NCBI GenBank assembly: GCA_964595945.1
Contig: CAZQSL010000076.1
Location: 1 to 17,403, forward strand
Reading direction: 5' to 3'
Source of the DNA: CAZQSL01 sp964595945
GTDB lineage: Bacteria > UBP15 > UBA6099 > JAJRTR01
DNA: 17,403 nucleotides
Of this stretch, positions 7,034 through 15,111 are shown piece by piece. The position numbers were made by a program, and so were the translations under genes. Under the pieces are notes generated by a model that saw nothing but the letters and a program-made list of their open reading frames with translations, did not search any database and was not told where the DNA came from. Position 1 is the stretch's first letter. Each line of letters opens with the position of its first letter.

Positions 7034-7425
7034 GAAATTCACAAATTATACTTATAGTAGTAGCCATCGTATTTGCGGGACTTGCGTTTTCCAACATGAA
7101 GCCGTCGATGATGCCGTACGTCAGCATAGCCGAGGCGCGGCTCGGCGGGCAGGTGCAGGTGGCGGGGAAGCCAGTGCCGGAGACGTTTCACAAGCGGGCG
7201 AACGAGTTTACGTTCAGGATCAGGGACGATGGCGGCGATATGCTTACGGTAAGCGTGGCGGGGCTTGCGCCGCCCGGACTCAACGAAAAGACAGCGCAGG
7301 TAGTTGCTGTCGGAGAGTATCGCCGCGGGGTCTTTCACGCGGAAAAAATACTGACGAAATGTCCTTCGAAATATTCAAAAAAAGCAAAGGATGAAACATC
7401 CAGACCGGGGGTTGGCAAAAGGTGA
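7030..7425 (+). CDS. ccmE: Haem chaperone CcmE, CxxxY type
   Basis: Periplasmic membrane-anchored haem chaperone that carries haem from CcmC to CcmF. 131 aa: N-terminal anchor (about 5-22), then an OB-fold beta domain with VQVAGKPVP (42-50), FTFRIRDDGGDMLTVSVAG (60-78), and VVAVGEYRRGVFHAEKILTKCPSKY (91-115). In the standard protein the haem-binding motif is HxxxY; here it is C111-P-S-K-Y115. The CxxxY form is known from archaea and sulfate reducers as System I*, in which the haem-binding histidine, CcmG and CcmH are all lacking. Its ATG overlaps the ccmD stop and its TGA overlaps the ccmF GTG (GTGA). The lysine-rich tail after Y115 is of ordinary length. Third positions become G-rich from about here. 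Confidence 0.92.
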   Translation: MRNSQIILIVVAIVFAGLAFSNMKPSMMPYVSIAEARLGGQVQVAGKPVPETFHKRANEFTFRIRDDGGDMLTVSVAGLAPPGLNEKTAQVVAVGEYRRGVFHAEKILTKCPSKYSKKAKDETSRPGVGKR

Positions 7426-9287
7426 CCACCGGTGTATTTCTGACTTATGTCTGCGCGGCGCTGTGCATTGCGTATCCTGTCATGGTCTTTATTTTCAGGT
7501 GTGGTGGGTCGAAGTATTCGAGCGCGGTGCGCAGTGCGTCCGATCTGTTGTGCGCGGGGCTTGTGGTGGCGCTGCTGGCGCTGCTGGCGGGCAGGGATTA
7601 TTCGTATGAATATGTCTGGAGGACGACGGACAACGGGCTTCCGCTGATGCTGAGGGTGTCCGCGTTGTGGGCGGCGAGTGAGGGTAGCCTGCTGGTGTGG
7701 GCGTTTGCGATGGCGGTGGTGAATTTCATCGCGCTGAGGAAAAACGCGGCTGCTTCGGCTGTGATGAAGTCGGCGGAGGCCGTCGTGTGGCTATATATGA
7801 TAGTCAACAATCCATTTTTCGTGATGAATGGTGCGGTGCCCGTGGATGGCTCGGGCATGAATCCCGTACTGAGGAATTTCTGGATGGCGATCCATCCGCC
7901 GTTTGTGTTTGCGGGGTACGCGGCTGCGCTTGTGCCGTTTGCGATGTATGCCGCGTCAATAATCAAGGGTGATCTGAAGGGGTGGATTGCGGGTGCGAGG
8001 GGATGGATATGCGTGGCGTTCGCGCTTACGGGAGTGGGTATATTGCTTGGCGGATACTGGTCGTACGGGGTGCTCGGATGGGGCGGATACTGGGCGTGGG
8101 ACCCGGTCGAGAATGGTGCGCTGTTGATATGGATAGCGCTGTGCGGCCTCCTGCATGGAGTGGTGGCGTCGGGCATGGGCGGCGGATTTGCGGTGTGGTC
8201 GGGTGTGTATGCGGCTGTTGCGTTTGTGATGGTTTTTTTCAGTTCGTGCCTGACGAGGAGCGGAGTGGGAGCAGGGGTTGGGTTTTCGGTCCATACGTTC
8301 GAGTCGTCGGATATTGCGTATGAGTATGTGATTTCGATGGTGGTGGTGGTGGCTGGTGCGGTGTGGATGGTGATGAGGGGATGGCTGCTCGCGAGGGCGG
8401 GGGAGCGGGTGGAGGAGCCGGTCAGTGGCCGGTCGTATCTGATGAATGTGGGGTTGTATTCGATCTGGGCATGGTTTGGTTTTGTGGCATTGGGAGTGGT
8501 GATGGCTTTGATTGCGGTGATGAGGGTGAGCGGCGGTGTGAATGCGGTGATGATCGGAGAGGGATATTACAACAGGACGACGGTCGTGGCGTTTGTGCCG
8601 ATGTGTGTGGCGGCGTTTGCGGTACCGTTCCTATTTACGAAAAAGGGCGGAGCGATGCCTGTGGGATGGCTTGTGGCTGGAGTGGCCGGAGGAGTGATAG
8701 CGGGGGCTGGCGGAGTGATGATGGGGGTCACGCAGATCGTGATGGTGGTCGTGCTGTTCCTGGCGGGAGCGGTGGGCGTAGTGAGCGTGGTGGCATTGGT
8801 GGTTGGTGGGAAGGGGCGTAATGCCGGTGCGTATCTGGCGCATGCGGGTGTGGCGCTGACGGTGGCGGGGATAGTTTTTTCGTCGTCTGGGGCCCGTGTG
8901 GACAAGCTTGATCTGAAAGGCGGCATGCCGGGACTGGCGGGCAATGTGGGTGTGGGCATCGCTGGGGCCGAAAGAAAACCATGGGGGCATGTGGTGCGAT
9001 TGAGTGTCGTAAGTGGCGGCCGGGCGGTTAAAAGGGAGATGGATTTCCCGGAAGGAAACAGTGAAATGATACCTTCGCCGGTGATCATTAGAGGGGTGTT
9101 GCGCGATGTGTACATCACTCCTGTCGGAGTCGAAACGGAAAAGGACACCGGAAGGATTGGCAGGATATATCTTCAGGTGGCGGAAAAACCGTTCGTGTGG
9201 TTTGTGTGGGCGGGAGCGGCGATGGTGGTGTGCGGCGCGCTGATTGCGGCACGCAGGAGAATGTCGGGGAAATCAGTATCGTCATAG
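7422..9287 (+). CDS. ccmF: Cytochrome c haem lyase subunit CcmF
   Basis: Large membrane protein that moves haem from CcmE to apocytochrome c. 621 aa, close to the usual length of about 650, with around 14-15 hydrophobic segments. The WWD motif is W220-G-G-Y-W-A-W-D227-PVEN. Conserved histidines can be placed at H158 (AIHPP), H245 (LLHG), H291 (SVHTF) and H494 (LAHAG), the ones expected to ligate the WWD haem and the integral haem b. A periplasmic region lies at about 505-590 before the last helix. Translation starts at GTG 7422, overlapping the ccmE stop. Codon use is unlike pyrKD: GTG, GCG, CTG, ATG and AGG dominate, so the coding strand is G-rich. It ends the block; 101 nt separate it from murA. 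Confidence 0.96.
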   Translation: MTTGVFLTYVCAALCIAYPVMVFIFRCGGSKYSSAVRSASDLLCAGLVVALLALLAGRDYSYEYVWRTTDNGLPLMLRVSALWAASEGSLLVWAFAMAVVNFIALRKNAAASAVMKSAEAVVWLYMIVNNPFFVMNGAVPVDGSGMNPVLRNFWMAIHPPFVFAGYAAALVPFAMYAASIIKGDLKGWIAGARGWICVAFALTGVGILLGGYWSYGVLGWGGYWAWDPVENGALLIWIALCGLLHGVVASGMGGGFAVWSGVYAAVAFVMVFFSSCLTRSGVGAGVGFSVHTFESSDIAYEYVISMVVVVAGAVWMVMRGWLLARAGERVEEPVSGRSYLMNVGLYSIWAWFGFVALGVVMALIAVMRVSGGVNAVMIGEGYYNRTTVVAFVPMCVAAFAVPFLFTKKGGAMPVGWLVAGVAGGVIAGAGGVMMGVTQIVMVVVLFLAGAVGVVSVVALVVGGKGRNAGAYLAHAGVALTVAGIVFSSSGARVDKLDLKGGMPGLAGNVGVGIAGAERKPWGHVVRLSVVSGGRAVKREMDFPEGNSEMIPSPVIIRGVLRDVYITPVGVETEKDTGRIGRIYLQVAEKPFVWFVWAGAAMVVCGALIAARRRMSGKSVSS

Positions 9288-9321
9288 AGTGAGGCAATTG
9301 CTCGAATCAAATGGCTGCTTC

Positions 9322-9330
9322 TGCTAAAAT
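9322..9330 (+). promoter_or_regulatory. Candidate extended -10 promoter for murA
   Basis: TGCTAAAAT (TG-n-TAAAAT) is identical to the candidate at 1207-1215. The -35 position (about 9302-9307, tcgaat) is weak, as is common for extended -10 promoters. A start near 9337 would put the dyad at 9346-9362 in the first 10-25 nt of the transcript. It lies in the only gap between ccmF and murA. Confidence 0.4.
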
Positions 9331-9345
9331 TATCTGATGGAATAA

Positions 9346-9362
9346 CGCCGGACAGTCCGGCG
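9346..9362. promoter_or_regulatory. 17-bp perfect dyad upstream of murA
   Basis: CGCCGGAC, a single A, then GTCCGGCG: two perfect 8-nt arms around one central base. The one-base centre makes it a better candidate for binding by a dimeric protein than for a terminator hairpin, and no T-run follows. It sits between the candidate promoter and the murA start, where a bound protein could block transcription. It is unlike any operator I know, so no regulator is named. Confidence 0.4.
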
Positions 9363-9388
9363 CAAAACGTATGCGGAGAACCCCTGAA

Positions 9389-10696
9389 GTGAGTGAACCG
9401 GAAGAGGTAATGCCCTGCGAGACGCAGGGTGATTATTATGAAATAGAAGGCCCCGTGAAACTGCAGGGCAACGTGAGGGTAAGCGGCAGCAAAAACGCAT
9501 CGCTCGCGATCGTGGCGGCAACGCTGCTGACCGGCGATGAAGTAATACTGCACGATGTGCCGCGGCTCGCTGATGTGTGCACTATGAAATCGGTGCTGAA
9601 AAATCTCGGCGCTCGGGTTTCATTTGATGGCAACACGATGAGCGTGCAGGCGGCAGATATCACCAATCACGAAACGAGCTTCGAATTGATGAACATGATG
9701 CGCGCCTCGATCTATGTGATGGGGCCGCTGCTTGCGAGATTTGGCGAGGCGAGAGTCGCGATGCCTGGCGGGTGCGCGATCGGTTCGCGCCCGATCGATT
9801 ACCATCTGGCAGGCTTTCAGCAGATGGGTGTGGAAATCAGAAAAGACCACGGCTACATCGAGGCGCGGTGCAAAAAGCTCAGGGGAGCGCGAGTCTATCT
9901 CGACTTCCCGTCGGTGGGCGCCACGGCCAATCTGATGATGGCCGGAGCACTGGCGGAGGGCCGCACGGTGATCGAAAACGCGGCGGAGGAGCCGCATATC
10001 CAGGACCTCGCGTGGTTTCTCAAATCACTCGGCGCGCGGGTTTTCGGCGAAGGCTCCAAGACCATCACGATCGATGGTGTGCCGAAACTCCACGGCGCCA
10101 CTCACCGGATGATCGCCGATCAGATCGAAGCCGGCACATTCATGGTGGCGGCCGCGCTCACTCGCGGCAATGTGACGATCGAAAACGCCCGCACCGCTGA
10201 CCTTGAGCCCATCATGGTCAAGCTCGTCGAAGCTGGTGTGGTATTCCGTGAAGTCAAAAACGGCATCAACGTGACGGCAAGGAAAAAACTCAGGCCGGTC
10301 AAGGTGACGACGATGACGCACCCGGGATTTCCGACCGACATGCAGCCGCAGATCATGGCGCTCGCGGCAGTCGCCGACGGGGTGAGCAGCATAAAGGAAA
10401 CCGTCTGGGAAAACAGGTTTATGCACGTGGCCGAACTTGTCCGAATGGGCGCCGACATAGACGTGCGTGGCAACACCGCGATCATCACCGGAGTCGAGTC
10501 GCTCAGCGGTTCGCGCGTGGTGTCGACCGACCTCCGCGCCGGCGCGGCACTCGTAGTCGCGGGGCTCGCCGCCCGCAACGAAACTACTGTCTACAAGATT
10601 TACCACATCGATCGCGGCTATGAGGATTTCGACAGGAAGCTCACCGCGCTCGGCGCGAAGATCGTCAGGAAAACCGGCAACAGAAGTGCGGAGTGA
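9389..10696 (+). CDS. murA: UDP-N-acetylglucosamine 1-carboxyvinyltransferase
   Basis: First committed step of peptidoglycan synthesis: transfers enolpyruvate from PEP to UDP-GlcNAc; cytoplasmic. About 435 aa. Clear EPSP-synthase-fold features are VSGSKNA in the N-terminal lobe, the catalytic-loop motif PGGCAIGSRP with the PEP- and fosfomycin-reactive cysteine, HPGFPTDMQPQ, and EnrFMHvaEL near the C-terminus followed by DLRAGAALVVAGL. Start is uncertain: GTG 9389 has GGAG (9375-9378) at 10 nt; ATG 9371 has no ribosome site; ATG 9410 has GAGG only 2 nt away. Any choice adds 11-24 residues before the family's IEGP start. The cysteine implies fosfomycin sensitivity at the target. It follows ccmF by 101 nt and precedes the LptD-like gene by 77 nt. 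Confidence 0.96.
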   Translation: MSEPEEVMPCETQGDYYEIEGPVKLQGNVRVSGSKNASLAIVAATLLTGDEVILHDVPRLADVCTMKSVLKNLGARVSFDGNTMSVQAADITNHETSFELMNMMRASIYVMGPLLARFGEARVAMPGGCAIGSRPIDYHLAGFQQMGVEIRKDHGYIEARCKKLRGARVYLDFPSVGATANLMMAGALAEGRTVIENAAEEPHIQDLAWFLKSLGARVFGEGSKTITIDGVPKLHGATHRMIADQIEAGTFMVAAALTRGNVTIENARTADLEPIMVKLVEAGVVFREVKNGINVTARKKLRPVKVTTMTHPGFPTDMQPQIMALAAVADGVSSIKETVWENRFMHVAELVRMGADIDVRGNTAIITGVESLSGSRVVSTDLRAGAALVVAGLAARNETTVYKIYHIDRGYEDFDRKLTALGAKIVRKTGNRSAE

Positions 10697-10773
10697 AGCA
10701 ACCCCCGCGAGATTGGCGGCTTTATGTGTGAATCGGGACGCCTGAGAAAATGACGAAAAAAGAGGATGAGCAA

Positions 10774-12255
10774 TTGACAAATAACCTGCCGGCCGGCGGA
10801 TGTGCGGCCATGCGCGGACTGCCTGTGCTGCTGATATGCCTGATCGTGATTGCGATGGCTTGCGCGACGTCAGTGTTTGCCGCCCCTTCCCCGGTCGCGG
10901 TCGACGCGATGCTCAATCTGACCGCTGACAATATGCATTATTCCGAGGCTGACGGGCAGTACATAGTCGATGGCGGTGTGACACTGCAATTTGAAAAATA
11001 CGAAATCTCCACACAGAAAGTGTCGATCGACGAGGCTTCCGAAACAGTGACCATCGACGGCGAGTACATCTTGAAGAATCCAGACTACGAGATACGTGGC
11101 GCCCGGATGCGGTATTTTCCCGACACGCAGACCGCGCAGCTCGAAGGCATCACTACATGCATCAGGGGCGTCAACATCAGCGCTGCGTCGGTGGCGATCA
11201 TGCCGGATGGCGCGATGGATATGAAGGATGTGCGGGCTTCGACCTGCATGCTCGACGCGCCTGACTATCATGTAACGGCGAACGAGATGCAACTGACTGC
11301 CGACGGACGAGCGAAGTTCAAAAAAATCAATGTCTATTTCCTTGACCACAAGGTATTCAGATGGAAAAAGTATGAAACAAACCTCATCAATGAAGAAGGC
11401 GTGCGCGAGCCCGAATACGGCAGATGGGTTTTCGCCGCGCCATCGGTCGGGTTTGCCAACTATGGCGGACTGATGCTCAACACGGGGATTACCAGAGCCG
11501 AAAAGAATCGCATGACAATGGGTGTCGACGCGAATTATTTTATGAAAGACGGCTTTTTCGCGAGCGCATATATCGAAAAGCCGATCAGACAATTCGAGCA
11601 GTCCAGGGCGTATTTGCGCTACGGCAAGCAGTATAAGGTCAACAACGGTTATTTCCGGTTCTTCGACCCCGTAGTGGTGTGGAACGAGCCGGTAGCGGGC
11701 ATAACAGCCCCGGTTTTCAACAGGCGGATGCCAAAACTCACCACAAAAATCGAGGCAGAGGCGGGCGCGCTCAAAGAAGCCGGCACAGGCCGCATAAACA
11801 GGGCTGCCGCAAAAGTGGAGTCGGCATATCCACTCAGCGCGGCGCGTCGCCAGACCCGTTTTTCACTCCTGTTCGACGCGCGGTACGCGGCATACGATGA
11901 CATTGACAATTATGGATTGGTAAGCGGCGGGATCGAGCTGCTGCATGGCCGTCGCGATGATCCCAAAATCCGTCTACAGTATATGAAGTTCTCTCACTCG
12001 GGCAGCACGCCATTCCAATCCGACTATATCAACGGCAACGACAAAATGTTCGGCTACACGAAAATCAAAATCAACAGGAACAACGATTTTAAGATAGACT
12101 CGCAATATGACATGGACGAAACGAAATTTGACGAGGTCGCTTTTTTTATCAGCCACAGGATGAAGTGCCTGTCATTTGATATAGGATGGGAAGCGAACAT
12201 AGGATCACTCATGACACGGATGCAGATACTCGGACTCGGGGGCTCGGACAAATAG
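10774..12255 (+). CDS. LptD/OstA-like exported envelope protein
   Basis: Probable LPS-transport/assembly-type protein. The 493-aa product has a signal sequence around residues 13-37 (VFA/AP cleavage). Residues about 47-165 form an OstA/LptA-like beta-jellyroll of repeated strands (LTADNMHYSEADGQYIVDGG, VSIDEASETVTIDGEYIL, ARMRYFPDTQTAQLEG). Then comes the LptD-like junction ASTCMLDAPDYHVTANEMQL, with KINVYFLDHKVFRWKKYE matching the 'fyvkdvPvfyfPy' region, and a C-terminal half of alternating aromatic strands fitting an outer-membrane barrel. It is short against typical LptD proteins (about 780 aa in E. coli) and has few cysteines (C129, C158, one in the barrel). TTG 10774 has AGAGGA upstream; ATG 10750 and ATG 10810 are alternatives. 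Its stop overlaps the next GTG by one base. It could be full LptD or a relative with another cargo. Confidence 0.65.
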   Translation: MTNNLPAGGCAAMRGLPVLLICLIVIAMACATSVFAAPSPVAVDAMLNLTADNMHYSEADGQYIVDGGVTLQFEKYEISTQKVSIDEASETVTIDGEYILKNPDYEIRGARMRYFPDTQTAQLEGITTCIRGVNISAASVAIMPDGAMDMKDVRASTCMLDAPDYHVTANEMQLTADGRAKFKKINVYFLDHKVFRWKKYETNLINEEGVREPEYGRWVFAAPSVGFANYGGLMLNTGITRAEKNRMTMGVDANYFMKDGFFASAYIEKPIRQFEQSRAYLRYGKQYKVNNGYFRFFDPVVVWNEPVAGITAPVFNRRMPKLTTKIEAEAGALKEAGTGRINRAAAKVESAYPLSAARRQTRFSLLFDARYAAYDDIDNYGLVSGGIELLHGRRDDPKIRLQYMKFSHSGSTPFQSDYINGNDKMFGYTKIKINRNNDFKIDSQYDMDETKFDEVAFFISHRMKCLSFDIGWEANIGSLMTRMQILGLGGSDK

Positions 12256-12935
12256 TGAAACTCGGCAAAGGCGCAACCGGACTGGCAACCGCGATGGCTG
12301 TGATGGCGATCGTGATGATCGCCGCCGCGCGATGCTGCGCCGCTGGCAATCCGGTCAACATGACAGAGGCCAACCGTTCGGCTCTTTCGTCAGCCGTGGA
12401 AAAGCTCAGGCGGACGGAACTCCAGCGCGTGAGCCGTGGCCGCGTGAAATCCAGTCCGATCCCAATCGGCATGTTCACTCTCTATCAGGACATCCTGCAC
12501 AATCAGGGCGCCGTGATCGGTTCGCAGAAATCCGTTTTCGAAAATTCACTCGTGCGCCTCGACAAGGTGTTCGCGACATATCCTGAGATGACGCCGGGCG
12601 CGATCAGACCATATTTCATGACGCAGCTCATCGACTCCTACGATGTGACAGCACGGATCGAGTCTGCTGCCACCATACTCGACGTGTGGCAGATATTCAA
12701 AAAATCAGAATGCGCCATGGAGGCGCTGCCTGCGCGCGCCGCACTCGCGGCCAATGCCGAAAAGTGGCTGGCGCGCCTCGACTCCAGAGCCGGCTACAAC
12801 TCCGTGCGCGCCAGAATGGACGAGTTGCTGAAAAGAGAATCAGCCTGCACCAGCCCGATGGAGCTTTCCGAATATATCGACGGACTGTCGGCCGACTATG
12901 CCAGACTGTGGGCGGAAACGGCGGTGGCGCGATGA
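12255..12935 (+). CDS. Exported helical protein of unknown function
   Basis: I do not recognise this family. The 226-aa product has a clear signal sequence (MKLGKG, then a hydrophobic stretch to about residue 26, ending CCAAG at 27-31). The mature part is mainly alpha-helical with heptad-like stretches: SSAVEKLRRTELQRVSRGRV (45-64), ENSLVRLDKVFATYPEM (96-112), DSYDVTARIESAATILDVW (127-145) and NAEKWLARLDSRAGYNSVRARMDELLKRE. C153 and C198 could form a disulfide in the periplasm. GTG 12255 shares its G with the stop of the LptD-like gene and fits the signal peptide; a longer frame from 12186 would bury the signal and is rejected. It overlaps the next gene by ATGA. First of four coupled exported proteins. 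Confidence 0.75.
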   Translation: MKLGKGATGLATAMAVMAIVMIAAARCCAAGNPVNMTEANRSALSSAVEKLRRTELQRVSRGRVKSSPIPIGMFTLYQDILHNQGAVIGSQKSVFENSLVRLDKVFATYPEMTPGAIRPYFMTQLIDSYDVTARIESAATILDVWQIFKKSECAMEALPARAALAANAEKWLARLDSRAGYNSVRARMDELLKRESACTSPMELSEYIDGLSADYARLWAETAVAR

Positions 12936-13507
12936 CCGCTATTGCCGGAAAAATTACAGAGACACTGTTTGCATCTGTCATTGCCGCGCTGATGCTGTTT
13001 TTTGCCACGGCCGCCCGCGCGGAATTTCGCACTACTACTGTCGAACTCGATGACGGCGCGATCGTGATCAGCGGCGAAAATGCCACGCTTGCCGAAATTG
13101 CCCAATGGATACATGCGTTGGAATCTGTACCCGGAAAAGCACAGGCATTGACGGCCAGCATAAAAAAAGCGTTTCCCGGCAGCGATGTCACTATTGAAAT
13201 ATTCAGAAAAGGCGAAGTGAATTTCGATGAAGACAAAAAGCTCGCGGACATGACAGTGCGCGGCGCGATACTGGCGGGAGTGATCCCCCCGATAGAGTCA
13301 CTCGATACGGGACTCGCCGCTGCCGCGCTCAACACGGTGGGCTTCGTCACGATCGACCGTGCCGCATTTGAAATACTGAGCGACGATGAAAAAGAACGGT
13401 TTTTCATTCTCACCGAATCACCGGTCGTCATATTGTCCGGCACTGCCTCCTCCGACCGGGTGTCGATAAGGGCAGGCAGAGTAAAGGGGAAGGTGCCCCT
13501 TAAATGA
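12932..13507 (+). CDS. Small exported protein with GVIPP/LNTxGF domain
   Basis: Unknown family. 191 aa with signal peptide 1-30 (cleavage after ARA). The mature part starts FRTTTVELDDGAIVISG, continues with an amphipathic helix (AEIAQWIHALESVPGKAQAL) and a VTIEIFRKGEV strand, then the segment M107-R143 containing GVIPP (116-120) and LNTVGF (133-138). The same segment, with the same spacing, occurs in the protein encoded at 15108-16163 (M117 onward; 16 identities in 37 ungapped positions), so the two share a domain. The tail is basic (RAGRVKGKVPLK). ATG 12932 overlaps the previous stop, and its own stop overlaps the next ATG. The longer frame from 12686 is a shadow. Confidence 0.75.
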   Translation: MTAIAGKITETLFASVIAALMLFFATAARAEFRTTTVELDDGAIVISGENATLAEIAQWIHALESVPGKAQALTASIKKAFPGSDVTIEIFRKGEVNFDEDKKLADMTVRGAILAGVIPPIESLDTGLAAAALNTVGFVTIDRAAFEILSDDEKERFFILTESPVVILSGTASSDRVSIRAGRVKGKVPLK

Positions 13508-15111
13508 AAATTGCGACAAGATTAATCACACTGGTATTTGCACTGCTGTCATGGCTCGACGCGACGGCGGCGCAGGATATGTTTTCCACAGAAACCGTCA
13601 GTGTGCCGCTGGTCATGGCCGCCACTGCCGAAGACCTCAGGAACGGTTTTGCCGCAGTCATCGACGGAGTGCCGGTATATGTGAAATATGATGCTCCTCC
13701 GGCTCCGGGCGGCACGGTGGCCATCACTCCTCAAGGCGGCTCGGCCCCTGTCGTTGTCGGTGTGCTGCCGCAGAAAAAATCGGACCCGGTGACGGTCGTG
13801 CTGCCTGTGCAGATCGACGATAAAATACTCGCAAGAGGAGTCACGCTCAGGCTGGTAACACCTAAGGGCAACCCCGCTGAAATCAAAATCGCGCCTAAAA
13901 GGGTTTTCATCTCCATTCCCTTCAACATCCCCGTCACATCTGAGATACATCCCGACTTTGCCGACGACGGAGGCGTGCATCTGGTTGTGCAGGTCGTCCC
14001 GAGGATCACCAAAAAAGCACAGGTCGACATCGACAATACCGCGACCGACGGCCTTGTCGCCGACATCAAATATGAGGGCATAGCCTATCTGAAATTCAAG
14101 GACCTGCTCAACCGCACGAACCGTCGCGACATGGACGGCACATTCTTCTTCGGTCGCGAGACGGCCAGCCGCTGGACGCTCATCACCGAAAACATATTCG
14201 AAAAATTCGACCGCCGCACCGCTGCTGTCCAGAAAAACCAGAAGCTCGGCAAGAACATCAATTCACGCTGGCGCATCGAAAATCTCAATGAATTCAGCGA
14301 GCTCCGCCACGGCGCGGATTTCATCATGACAAGCGGCAAAAAGTCAGTCCGCTTCGGCAATGTCGACAGGATCGTCAAGGACAAGACCCACCTCGAACTC
14401 GGCTACGGCGACGAAGATATGAAATTGCTCACGAGATTCGAAGGAGTCGAAATAAAAAACCCGTCATCGCGCCTCGGCGCGGCCGCCACGCTTGACCGCT
14501 TCGGCTATCAGTTGCAGGCAAGCGGCGGCGGCGAATCCTCATACTATGAACTCAGGGCCGGCAATCTCAAGGTGCGCGATCTCACGGATGAGGGTGAGAT
14601 AGACGATCACTTCAATTTCATCCTGTCGCTCGCCTCTCAGATCGGGCGCAGCAAATCGGCCTGGAACGCCCGGGGCCCTGTCCTTTCTGGCGAATCCCGC
14701 ATGGAGGTGACGGGCATCGGCTCGAAATCATGGCTGAAGGGCAATCTCGATCTCGACCTTGCATTCGACCGCACAAAAGTCCTTTCACTTCGTTACAATG
14801 TAGACTATATCCGGCTCACCGGCTTGCCGGAGGATGACCACTGGGAAGACATTTACTTCTCGGTGATGCGCAACAGAGACTATTTCAATCCGCGCGACCC
14901 GCTCGCGAGATTTGATCTCGACTCGATATTCGTCGATCTCAACCTTTCGCGCGAAGGCAAGACAATCCCCTACAGACGGACGGTCAAGGCAGGCATCGCC
15001 CGTATTTTCACGATAATGAAATACGACATCCCGGTCGATCTTTTCATAGAAAACACTCGGCGCAATGTCTTCACTCCCGGCGCGAATATTTCCATCAGGA
15101 GATATATATGA
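13504..15111 (+). CDS. Exported beta-rich protein, probable outer-membrane component
   Basis: Unknown family. 535 aa with a signal sequence (1-24, cleavage around ATAA/Q). Residues about 25-190 look like beta-sandwich material: repeated short V/I-rich strands (TVAITPQGGSAPVVVGVLP, VTVVLPVQIDD, VTLRLVTPKGNP, VHLVVQVVPRIT). From about 195 to the end there are alternating polar/aromatic strands with turns (DMDGTFFFGRETASRWTLI, KKSVRFGNVDRIV, THLELGYGDEDMKLLTRF, GYQLQASGGGESSYYELRAG, LKGNLDLDLAFDRTKVLSLR, DSIFVDLNLSREGKTIPYRR) ending NISIRRYI, which suits a membrane beta-barrel with an aromatic/hydrophobic C-terminus. No motif names a function. A GGAAGG site (13488-13493) lies 10 nt ahead of the ATG. 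Coupled to both neighbours by 4-nt overlaps. Confidence 0.75.
   Translation: MKIATRLITLVFALLSWLDATAAQDMFSTETVSVPLVMAATAEDLRNGFAAVIDGVPVYVKYDAPPAPGGTVAITPQGGSAPVVVGVLPQKKSDPVTVVLPVQIDDKILARGVTLRLVTPKGNPAEIKIAPKRVFISIPFNIPVTSEIHPDFADDGGVHLVVQVVPRITKKAQVDIDNTATDGLVADIKYEGIAYLKFKDLLNRTNRRDMDGTFFFGRETASRWTLITENIFEKFDRRTAAVQKNQKLGKNINSRWRIENLNEFSELRHGADFIMTSGKKSVRFGNVDRIVKDKTHLELGYGDEDMKLLTRFEGVEIKNPSSRLGAAATLDRFGYQLQASGGGESSYYELRAGNLKVRDLTDEGEIDDHFNFILSLASQIGRSKSAWNARGPVLSGESRMEVTGIGSKSWLKGNLDLDLAFDRTKVLSLRYNVDYIRLTGLPEDDHWEDIYFSVMRNRDYFNPRDPLARFDLDSIFVDLNLSREGKTIPYRRTVKAGIARIFTIMKYDIPVDLFIENTRRNVFTPGANISIRRYI

Noticed and set aside
7598..9148. Long minus-strand frames (192 and 193 aa) opposite ccmF
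   Set aside because: Pro/Thr/Ala-rich products that result from the G-rich codons of ccmF on the other strand; no start signals or family features.
10697..10733. Possible terminator after murA (CCGC...GCGG then CTTT)
   Set aside because: Only a 4-bp stem with a short, broken T-run; not distinguishable from background.
12186..12254. Upstream start for the helical exported protein
   Set aside because: Overlaps the LptD-like gene and puts a charged 23-residue tail before the signal sequence; GTG 12255 fits better.
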